From NCBI GenBank assembly GCA_019116915.1, contig DXAS01000117.1, positions 1 to 25,750 of the forward strand: DNA of 25,750 nt. The letters run 5' to 3'. Position 1 is the first letter of the stretch; every line of letters begins with the position of its first letter. Source of the DNA: Flavonifractor avicola (GTDB taxonomy: Bacteria > Bacillota > Clostridia > Oscillospirales > Oscillospiraceae). The notes under the pieces were generated by a model. That model had not been told where the DNA came from and ran no database searches. It was given only the letters and a program-made list of their open reading frames with translations. Made by a program: the position numbers and the translations under genes. Positions 14,538-23,100 of this stretch are shown piece after piece.

Positions 14538-17500
14538 ATGAGCAAAGAGATCATCAAGGAAAACGTCGTAGCTGCGCCCACCTTGTTTATCGGTGTTGGC
14601 GGCACCGGCTGCAACATCGTCAAACGGGTGGCCGAGATGTGCCGCCCCGGCGAAAAGGAAAACATCAATTTTGTCTGTCTGGACACCAACGTCAACGACC
14701 TGTCCGACATTGCCAAAAGCAGCGCCCATATCTACTATGTCCAGACCTCCAACACCCAGACCGTGGGCGACTACCTGGACTACGATCAGGACGCTCTGAA
14801 AAACTGGTTCCCCAAGAACGCCGTCATGTACGACAAGACGGTTTCCGAGGGCGCCGGTCAGGTGCGGGCCATCTCCCGTCTGGCCCTCAACGCCACCATC
14901 AAGACCGGCAAGCTGAAACCGCTGTATGACGCCATTGACGACCTGTTCCGCAAGGACGGCAAGGCCCTCAAGCAGGCCATGCGTATTGTCATTGCCTCTA
15001 CCGCCTCCGGCGGCACCGGCTCGGGCATCATCCTGCCGCTGTCCATGATCGTCCGGGATTATGTTAACACCAAATATCCCAACACCTCGCTGATCGTGCG
15101 CTCGGTGATCCTGCTGCCCGAGACCCTGGACAGCGTCATCGACTCCACCGCCGAGCGGGAGAGCCAGCGCCGCAACGCCTACGCCACCATCAAGGAGATC
15201 AACGCCTTCATGATGAAGGGCTCCGGCTTTATGGACGTGGGCGACAGCGATCTCAGCCGCTACAAGGATCTGCACATTGATTTTGCCAATCCCGGCACCA
15301 ATGAGCTCAAGCGCCTGTCCCTGCTGCCCTTCGACTTCTGCTTCCTGATGGACGGCCAGAACGCCGAGGATACCACCATGGCAAACCTGGAGCAGTATAA
15401 GGCCCAGGCCGCCCAGGCCCTCTATGAGCAGAACATCGGCCCCATGCAGGCCAACGCCTTTTCCGTGGAGGACAACATCATCAAGGAGATGTCCAACCCC
15501 GGCAACCTGGGCCGCAACCGCTTCGGCGGCATCGGCGCCGGCGTGATCCGCTATCCCTATGAGGATATCGCCGACTACATTGCCTACGGCTGGGCCATGG
15601 ACAGCATCGGCGGCGAGGGCGACGTGGCCAAGTGGTCCAAGTACGACCACGCCTATGATGTGGCCAAGCAGGACGCCATCAAGAAGGGCCTGTCCCAGAG
15701 CGAGATTCCCACCCGCGGCGAGGTATATACCGGCAAGCTGCGTACCGCCACCGACAATTTCTCCAAGGATCTGAACGCCCGTTTCCTCAGCGATGCGGAC
15801 AAGCGGATCAAAAACTTCTTTAAGGCCGTGGATGAGGAGATGATCGCCTCCCTGTCCACCGACTCCGCCATCCGGGCCACCCGGGACGCCGCCAATGCCC
15901 TGGCCACCGAGATCGACTATGAAGACGAAAATAACCGGGGCCACGCGGTGGAGAACAAGGACAAGCTGCGCAACTATGAGGCCATGCTGCGCTCCCGGGC
16001 CAAGAAGGTGGCCGCCAACGCCGCCGAGGCCCTGTTCATGAACGAGAACAAGACCATCAACGAAAAGCGCCCCTGCACTCTGGAGTTCCTGCTGAAGAAC
16101 GCCTTCGGCGAAGTGTGTCACCCCAACGCCGCCCGCTATATGCTCTACCAGGCCAAGATCGAGATGGACAAGCGGGTGCGCACCACCACCTCCACCCTGC
16201 ACAATGTGATCCTGCCCCGGCTGGAGCTGTACGCCCCCGACGCCTACGACACCGGTATGTTCGATCACGAAAAGACCAAGCGGGTGGAGGCCAACCTGGA
16301 CGATCTGTGCTCGGCGGAGCAGGACCCCGACAAGCGCAAGGCCATCCCCCTGTTCTCCGGCGGGGATAACAAGTTCTATGAAAAGCTCAACGAACTCTTC
16401 CCCGACTATCACAAGCACATCCGGGAATTCGGTGAGTGCACCGCCAAGCTGGAGGCCTATACCTTCGGTTCGGAGTACCTGGACGACCTGTGCAAGATGT
16501 ATGAGAGCTTCTTCTTCTCCTTTGGCGATAAGGTGCAGGCCCTGGAGCGCCGGCAGGACGATATGGTGGACGCTCTGAAGTTCCGCAAGGGCGACTCCAC
16601 CTACAATGTCTGCGCCACCCGTGACCTGCTCAATGAGCTGGTCCGCTCCACCGCCCACCAGAGCGAGGAGGGCTCCATGCTGGAGTCCGATCTCAACGGT
16701 CAGATCTTCGACGCTGTCAAGTCCAACGTGTCCTTTGATCGTGAGATCCGCAACGCCGACATCGTGGAGAACGACCGGAGCATCGATATTTTTGACGACA
16801 TCCTGCTGGGCTACTTCAAGAAGGATGTACGCCGCCGGTGCGACGCCATCGACGTGAACATCATCGAGGCCATCGCTCTGGAGAACCGGCTTCTGTCCCG
16901 CCTGAAAATGCGTGAGGAGATGCAGGACAGCAGCAAGAAGCTCATCGACAAGGTAACCAACGAGGACAACGTCCGCCATATCTGCGAGGTCATCGCCATG
17001 GGCGAGCGGCTGGCCGCCCCCAGCATCCAGCGTCTGCGCAACGAGGAGGCCCGCGAGGTCAAGCTCAGCGCCTACAACAAGTCCCTGCTGGATATGCGGG
17101 CCTACCGCATCACTGACCTTCTGCCCAAGGGCTCGGCGGTGGACACCATCTCCCGCTATGAGCTGCACTTCTTCAACGCCCTGTACAACCTGACCCCCGA
17201 TAAGCTGAGCAAGTTCTCCTGCTACAGCGAGTCGGAGACCGGCGTGAAGAACGCGGGACTGTACCACAACGCCTATGTGACCTATTCCCGGAATATCGGC
17301 CCCGACTCCACCAAGAACTCCCTCATCTCCACCCACATCGACAAGCGTTGGGACTCCCTGTCCGCCATGCCCGAGCTGGACTTTGGCTTCCAGGAGCGGC
17401 AGATGATGAAGATCCACCAGGCGCTGATCTATGGTCTGATCCACAAAGTCATCACCTATCGCTTCATCTCCACCGCCGCCGGCGGCAAGAAGGTTTACAA

Positions 17501-18089
17501 GTACGAAAACTCCGACGAGCGCTATGTGGATATGATCGTCTCCAACGGCACCCTGTGCGATGAGTTCTACGAGATCCTGGACTCTCTGTACATCAGCCCC
17601 GCTGTGGTGGAGGATATGGAGAAGATCAAGGAGAAGAAGCGGGCCCGGGATAAGGTGCGCAACTCCAACTACGCCGGCACCACCTTTGCCAAGGACCTGG
17701 CGGAGTTCCATCTGGACATTCTCCACGATGGGGAGACCAGCCTCTTTGAGATCCCCATCGCCTACTACAACTCCCTGCCCAGCAGCCTGCGCTTTGTCAA
17801 TGAGATCTCCGGCTTGGTCAATGCGGTCATCCAGACCTTTAAGGACGAGCTGGCTCAGTGGGAGAACCCCAACGACGCCAAGTTCCTGCTCTGCGACCTG
17901 CTGAAGAAGCAGTTCATGCTCATGGTGGACAACTTTGAGCAGTATGAGACCCTGAACCGTGGCGGCAAGGTGTCGGAGAATCCGGTAATCGACATCATCT
18001 ACCGGCGGGTGCGGGCCAGCTTCTCCACCGCTCCCGAGCCCGACGACTATGAGCAGGCTCTGGAAGAAATGAGAGCCCGCCTCCGTTAA
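14538..18089 (+). CDS. Large tubulin/FtsZ-superfamily GTPase (Tubulin_2-like)
   Basis: This 1183-residue protein probably binds GTP and may form filaments. The N-terminal domain (about 12-400) shows tubulin-type nucleotide loops in order: GVGGTGCN (19-26), LDTN (49-51 region), GAGQVR (105-110) and the signature ASTASGGTGSGI (153-164), corresponding to GGGTGSG of FtsZ. RRNAYATIKEI follows at the place of the nucleotide-base contact. After this comes a very long, mostly helical C-terminal part (about 450-1183) rich in charged residues, far beyond the 350-450 residues of FtsZ or TubZ. There is no membrane segment or signal peptide, so it is cytoplasmic. AGGAGG precedes the ATG by seven bases. 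It follows the VWA gene by 72 bases. Such proteins with VWA partners have been proposed to remodel membranes. Confidence 0.88.
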   Translation: MSKEIIKENVVAAPTLFIGVGGTGCNIVKRVAEMCRPGEKENINFVCLDTNVNDLSDIAKSSAHIYYVQTSNTQTVGDYLDYDQDALKNWFPKNAVMYDKTVSEGAGQVRAISRLALNATIKTGKLKPLYDAIDDLFRKDGKALKQAMRIVIASTASGGTGSGIILPLSMIVRDYVNTKYPNTSLIVRSVILLPETLDSVIDSTAERESQRRNAYATIKEINAFMMKGSGFMDVGDSDLSRYKDLHIDFANPGTNELKRLSLLPFDFCFLMDGQNAEDTTMANLEQYKAQAAQALYEQNIGPMQANAFSVEDNIIKEMSNPGNLGRNRFGGIGAGVIRYPYEDIADYIAYGWAMDSIGGEGDVAKWSKYDHAYDVAKQDAIKKGLSQSEIPTRGEVYTGKLRTATDNFSKDLNARFLSDADKRIKNFFKAVDEEMIASLSTDSAIRATRDAANALATEIDYEDENNRGHAVENKDKLRNYEAMLRSRAKKVAANAAEALFMNENKTINEKRPCTLEFLLKNAFGEVCHPNAARYMLYQAKIEMDKRVRTTTSTLHNVILPRLELYAPDAYDTGMFDHEKTKRVEANLDDLCSAEQDPDKRKAIPLFSGGDNKFYEKLNELFPDYHKHIREFGECTAKLEAYTFGSEYLDDLCKMYESFFFSFGDKVQALERRQDDMVDALKFRKGDSTYNVCATRDLLNELVRSTAHQSEEGSMLESDLNGQIFDAVKSNVSFDREIRNADIVENDRSIDIFDDILLGYFKKDVRRRCDAIDVNIIEAIALENRLLSRLKMREEMQDSSKKLIDKVTNEDNVRHICEVIAMGERLAAPSIQRLRNEEAREVKLSAYNKSLLDMRAYRITDLLPKGSAVDTISRYELHFFNALYNLTPDKLSKFSCYSESETGVKNAGLYHNAYVTYSRNIGPDSTKNSLISTHIDKRWDSLSAMPELDFGFQERQMMKIHQALIYGLIHKVITYRFISTAAGGKKVYKYENSDERYVDMIVSNGTLCDEFYEILDSLYISPAVVEDMEKIKEKKRARDKVRNSNYAGTTFAKDLAEFHLDILHDGETSLFEIPIAYYNSLPSSLRFVNEISGLVNAVIQTFKDELAQWENPNDAKFLLCDLLKKQFMLMVDNFEQYETLNRGGKVSENPVIDIIYRRVRASFSTAPEPDDYEQALEEMRARLR

Positions 18090-18090
18090 C

Positions 18091-18122
18091 AGCTTTTGCG
18101 TGACACCGACTGAACAAAAGCT
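18091..18122 (+). other. Hairpin in the gap after the tubulin-like gene
   Basis: AGCTTTTG (18091-18098) and CAAAAGCT (18115-18122) form a perfect 8-bp stem with a 16-base loop, filling most of the 55-base gap. No T-run follows, so it is not a terminator. It may stabilise the upstream message or set relative amounts of the two products. Confidence 0.45.
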
Positions 18123-18144
18123 TGGTAAACGGAGGTGAGAGGAT

Positions 18145-20130
18145 TTGTTCACAGTCGTGATCGCGGAACAGGAGCACATCGACAACATCAAAAAGTGCCG
18201 TGTATTCCTCCAGCCGTTTATCGACGAGACGCGTCTGTCGCTCTGTCCCTGGTTTCCGGAAGAGACCACGCTGGCCGACTCCGTTCCCAAACTGGCCCAG
18301 TGTGTGGCCGGACACCAGGAGTGGCGCGCCGTTGTGGTGTGTGACGAGCAGGGGTTGGACCATAAAAACCCCTTTGATATCGTTCCCTTCCAGATGCCCC
18401 CCTACGACCCCGGCGGGCCGGAGGAGGACGCGCCGCAGCACACCTATCTGGATCGGCTCCGTCAGGCCAAATTCCAGGCCTTTGAACAGGCCGCCCGGCA
18501 GCCGCTGACCCGTCTTATGACCCACCTGTGCGAAAGTCCCCTGGTGACCCGGGGAAAAAACAACGCCTCCGACGACCCTGAATTTGCCGAGTATCTCGCC
18601 GAGAGTATCCGCAAGCAGGAACTGCGCCAGCAGATCATCGGAGAGGAAAAGCTGAATTTTTCCCGGCCACAGGAAGTAATCTGTATCGCAAAACGCACCT
18701 ACTGTCCTCAGGAAAGCGATATCACCACCGCCTGGACGCCCAACGAGGACATCCAGTATTCCAGGTTCTACGACTGGAACCTGTACTTTGACAAAATGCG
18801 CTACCTGTTCTTTGACATTCTGCCCAAGGAGCACCGGGATTACGGGTTTGAGTATATCAAGTTCCTGTATGTCCTGCTGATCTTCTCCTGCAATGAGACC
18901 CCCTCCGGTGCCCTCAAGCCCAATCGGGTCTTTCGCCTGGGCTGTGAAAACAACGAACAGGCCCTTCGGATGCTGCTGGCTCAGTACGATGCCAAGCTGG
19001 CCAACACCAGCGATCTGCTGACCCAGCACATCCAGCAGATCCAGTCCACGGAAAAGGCCCGGCTCAGTGACCGGGACGCCAAGCAGATCTTCTGCGCCAA
19101 CATCAACGTGCCGGTGCTGTTCTCCCAGGAGATCGACCGCACCGACCTCTATTCCAAGCCAGAGGAGCTGGGCCTGGCCACCGACTGTCCGGAGGACGAG
19201 GCCAGCAAATGGACCGGCACCTATATGACCTCCCGGCGCACCCTGCAGCGGCTGCTCAAGCAGCCCCGGCGTGCCCTGAAGAGCGCGGTGACCGACCTGC
19301 GCAGGCTCAACCAGGTGGATCTGGACCGGGCCTGGAACCTGAATGAATTTCAGGTGGAGGATGTTCAGGAATACACCCACGAAGAGGAACTGAACATGGT
19401 GACCACCGACACCCCAGATTTTTTCCACATGGACAAATATGAGGGGGAGATGGAGGAACACAGCAAGGCCATCCACCGCAAGATCGAGACCCGTATGACC
19501 AAGGGAACCACCGTTGCGCTGGGTCTGACTGTGCTGGTCCTATATCTGCTGGGCTTTCTGCCCCTGCTGCTGTCCAATTTCTCTGAGGATGAGAGCCGCT
19601 TCTGGACCCTCATCCTCATGGGCGGCGCCGCCGCTGCCCTGGTGGTGGTGGGCGTGATCTGCCTGTTCTGCCTGCGGAGCGCACTCCGGAAGCGTTTTCG
19701 GGACTACAACGATCTGATGGGCCGGATCTCTATGGATCTGGACCACTCCACGGCCCAGTACTCCCACTATCTCAGCCACGCCTGCAACATGATGCGGGGC
19801 TTCCAGGTCCTGAATTTCCGCAACCAAAGCGGCGATCCGGACAGTCAGAAGGTCCGTGTCCTGAAAAAGCACATGACGGACATCCGGCGGATCCGGGAGG
19901 AGCTGCGGGAAGTGTTCGGCGTATACGTGGACAGCTGGACCGTCGGCGAGGCGGAGCAGGTGGGCGCATATACCTATGACTTTACCCGGACGGTGGATTT
20001 CTCCTATCCCGTGCCCTACACCGAGGGTATGCGCCGTCAGATCGAGTTCCTCCAGCCCGGCAGCACCATCCAGGTGCCGGTGGACTTTATCAATCGCATC
20101 ACCATCAGAAGGGAGGAGCTGTATGATTGA
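18145..20130 (+). CDS. Two-pass membrane protein of the VWA/tubulin-like operon (661 aa)
   Basis: I do not recognise a named family. The start is TTG, chosen because GGAGGTG (18131-18137) lies seven bases before it and the reading has no better ATG. The N-terminal part (about 1-80) alternates strands and helices (FTVVIAEQEH, then WRAVVVCDEQG), like a small Rossmann-type domain. A long helical region follows (about 95-440). A membrane hairpin then consists of helices at about 456-476 and 486-510 joined by a ten-residue outside loop, so both ends should be in the cytoplasm. The last 150 residues are helical and charged, with a possible coiled coil. It overlaps the next gene by eight bases. It probably links the tubulin-like protein to the membrane, but that is inferred. 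Confidence 0.82.
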   Translation: MFTVVIAEQEHIDNIKKCRVFLQPFIDETRLSLCPWFPEETTLADSVPKLAQCVAGHQEWRAVVVCDEQGLDHKNPFDIVPFQMPPYDPGGPEEDAPQHTYLDRLRQAKFQAFEQAARQPLTRLMTHLCESPLVTRGKNNASDDPEFAEYLAESIRKQELRQQIIGEEKLNFSRPQEVICIAKRTYCPQESDITTAWTPNEDIQYSRFYDWNLYFDKMRYLFFDILPKEHRDYGFEYIKFLYVLLIFSCNETPSGALKPNRVFRLGCENNEQALRMLLAQYDAKLANTSDLLTQHIQQIQSTEKARLSDRDAKQIFCANINVPVLFSQEIDRTDLYSKPEELGLATDCPEDEASKWTGTYMTSRRTLQRLLKQPRRALKSAVTDLRRLNQVDLDRAWNLNEFQVEDVQEYTHEEELNMVTTDTPDFFHMDKYEGEMEEHSKAIHRKIETRMTKGTTVALGLTVLVLYLLGFLPLLLSNFSEDESRFWTLILMGGAAAALVVVGVICLFCLRSALRKRFRDYNDLMGRISMDLDHSTAQYSHYLSHACNMMRGFQVLNFRNQSGDPDSQKVRVLKKHMTDIRRIREELREVFGVYVDSWTVGEAEQVGAYTYDFTRTVDFSYPVPYTEGMRRQIEFLQPGSTIQVPVDFINRITIRREELYD

Positions 20131-23100
20131 GACCATCATTCGGCTGGTATGGCTTCTGCTGGTACTGCTTCCCTTCCTCCTGCTGGCCCTTCTGAATAAA
20201 AAGGCTAATCTGAAACGTGCCGTTCGGGACCGGCAGTTCCCCATGCCGGTGCTGACACTGGTATATTGCGTCCTGCTTATCATCTTCCTTGGGTGGATCA
20301 ATCAGTGGCTCCTCACGCTGATGGAACTGCTGGCCGGATTCCTGAGCAGCGCCGGAACGGAGCTGACTCAGGCTCTGGACGGCGCCTTGAGCTGGCTGGG
20401 CGAACTGCTGCAAAATATGGGTGCGGCCCTGGCCCACCTGCTGGACACGGTGGACCCCGCCTATATTCTGCTCTTTGTGGGCAATACCCTGATCCTGTTG
20501 GTCCACATCCTGCTGAAACGGATCCTGATCTCCATCTTCCAGGTGGTCTTCAAATCCGGCGGTAGTCTCCACGACCTGTGCGCGGAGCTCTTTTATGAGC
20601 AGGACGAGGAGAGTTCCTTCTGGTATGTCCGCAGCCACTTCGGCCAGGCCCGCACCTATCTGAAAACCATGTACTATGCCGCCATGACCCTGTCCGCCGC
20701 ACTGGTGCTCTTCTCCTGCGAGCTCTATCGCAACGACCTGCTCTCTGTCCCCTTCTATCCCGTGTTCGGCCTGCTCATTGTGGGCGAGATCTACTTCTTC
20801 GCGGATGGACTGGACCGCCAGGAGCTGACCAGCTACCTTACCGGCGAGGCGGACCACGCCAACAGCGTTACCAACTATGTCCTGCTCCGGAAGGTGCTCT
20901 CCAAGCTGTTTGGAGACAAGCTGGGGGCGGAAAATACCACGGTGGACTCCGGTCTGCTGGCAGCCCGGACCAACGACGCCCTGCTCCAGCAGCTGGAGCA
21001 GAGCGACGACCCCAAGGTGGAGGCCTACGGCCGCTTTATGCGGAAGAAGGTGCACAGCGGCCTTCAGCTGGACCACAACTACCTGGCCTCCGGTCTGGAG
21101 CTGCTGCAGGAGCGCAGTATCCTGTTCAACAATCCCTTCTACTACGATCTTATCCCCTATGTGTTCTACCCCATGAACCGGGTCATGCTCCGCCGCAAGA
21201 AGGTACTCATTATTTTGGGCCGCCACTCTGTGGAGGACGACATCATTGCCTGGTGCCAGGAGGGTCTGGCCTCCATCTCCAACATTCCGGGTATGTGGAA
21301 CATCGGCGCGCTCTCCGACGCCCCCCAGGCGCTGGATGTGGGCATCATCAGCCGCTCCAGCGTCCACGACCTGGCTCTCCATGAGGCCAACGACGCCTTC
21401 TTCCAGGACGTGGAGTTCGTGGTGGTGGTGGAACCCTCCAAGCTAGTGACCACTGCCCAGATCGGTCTGAACTCCATCATGCGCCGCTGCCGCCAGGACG
21501 GAAAGCAGATCACCTTCTGCTCCACCGATAAAAACTGCGACGGCCTGGTAGATGCCCTGTCCCATATCCTGCTGTCCAGCTTCACCGAGGTGTCCGCCAC
21601 AGAGCACCACAAGGGGGTCTCCTCCTATATGTGCTGGGACGGAGATGGCGACCACTTGCAGCACCGCCTGCTGCCCAACCTCTCCCGCTATCTGGGCGTA
21701 GGCACCGAGCTGTCCTTCGCCGCGCTGAAAAACCAGGTGCCTGTAACCGAGTGGTATGGCGGCGACAGCTTCCCGGTGGTGGATATCCACTGGATCGCCA
21801 AGCAGTACTACTATGATCTGCTGCACTATGCGGAGCTGCCCACCTCCCAGGAGGCCATGGACGAATACTTCCAGACCACCCCCAACCTGTGGAATGCCCG
21901 GATCCGGGAGAACCACTTCCTCACCGTAGAGGATGAGGGGAACAATATGTTCGAGATGAAGCGGCTCTTCTCCACCCGGGCCCGCAACCAGGGCTTTGTC
22001 AACATCATCTCGCCGGAGTATTTGCTCAAGGACTATATGCTGGAGAATGACGGCATTTTCAACGCTGACCCCAAGGCCATCCCCTATATGGTGGCCGACT
22101 ATGCCTCCACCCAGCGCAATATCATCCTGCGGCTCTGCCTGCGGATGAGCACCGGGCCGGTCAAAGAGGCGGACATCCAGCAGGAGCTGATACTGGGAGA
22201 CATGGACCAAGGAGAACTGCCCCACAGCCTGTGGCATAACATCTGCCTGTACTGCGGCAGCCGCGGTATCAGCCGCACTGACAAAGCTGGCAACGAATGT
22301 CTGGTCTTCTCCCACGGAGAGGCTGAAACCGTCTTTGGGATCGATACCCTGCAGGTCAAAAAGAAATACTCCCTGGAGCAGGGCCGGATGGAATTGCTGT
22401 ACTCCATCACAGATCCCAAGTTTATCTCCATCGTGCTGGGCGATCTCCGCAACGCCGGCTACATCGCCGAGGACGAAAAGGGCGAGAAGCACTACCTGGG
22501 CGCGGAGCTGCGGGGCCATGTGTTCCAAAAGTACCTGCCCGGCCAGTTCTTCACCTTCGGCGGCAAGTACTACGAAATGCTCCGGGTCACCAGCGCCGGT
22601 CAGGTGCTGGTACGCCGCGCCGCCGACCACATCACTGGCCGTCCCGCTTACCGCCAGATTCGGAATTACTACCTCTCCAACGTGGTGGATTCCGAGGCCA
22701 TGGGCGACCAGATGGACATCGCCGGGATGCACATCGTCCGGCAGTACGCCGACATTCGGGTGGAAACCCCGGCCTACTGGAAGCTGGATCAATACAACAA
22801 CTTCGCCGGGGGAAGCGTGGTCTCTATCAACGGCGTGCCCAACCGGGTCTATCAGGCCAAGCAGCTGCTGCGGATTACCCTGCCGGACCGGGATGGTATG
22901 CTGACCAAGGAGATCTGCGGCACGGTGGCGCTCCTCTTCAACGAGATCTTCCGCACCCTCTTCGCGGAAAATCAGCCCTACATCGCTGCAGTCATGCCCG
23001 GTGAAGCTGCTGCTCCCACCACCTACAGCCTTCAGGGTGAAAACGGGACGGAGCTGGAGGACGGGTGCATCTACATCATTGAGGACAGTCAGCTGGACCT

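Noticed and set aside
14509..14541. Ten-codon ORF ending in an ATGA overlap with the tubulin-like gene
   Set aside because: The only ribosome-site-like sequence is one base from its ATG, too close for use; the overlap is probably accidental.
14523..18290. A 1255-codon open frame on the minus strand opposite the tubulin-like gene
   Set aside because: It is the mirror of a GC-rich gene with strong codon bias, its translation is low-complexity (runs of G, V, H, Q, L) and has no family motif, while the plus strand shows clear GTP-binding loops and a ribosome site.
19976..20122. A 49-residue longer start for the 1508-aa protein
   Set aside because: It would overlap the upstream gene by over 150 bases, has low-complexity Ser/Pro/Arg sequence typical of a wrong frame, and a ribosome site precedes the ATG at 20123.
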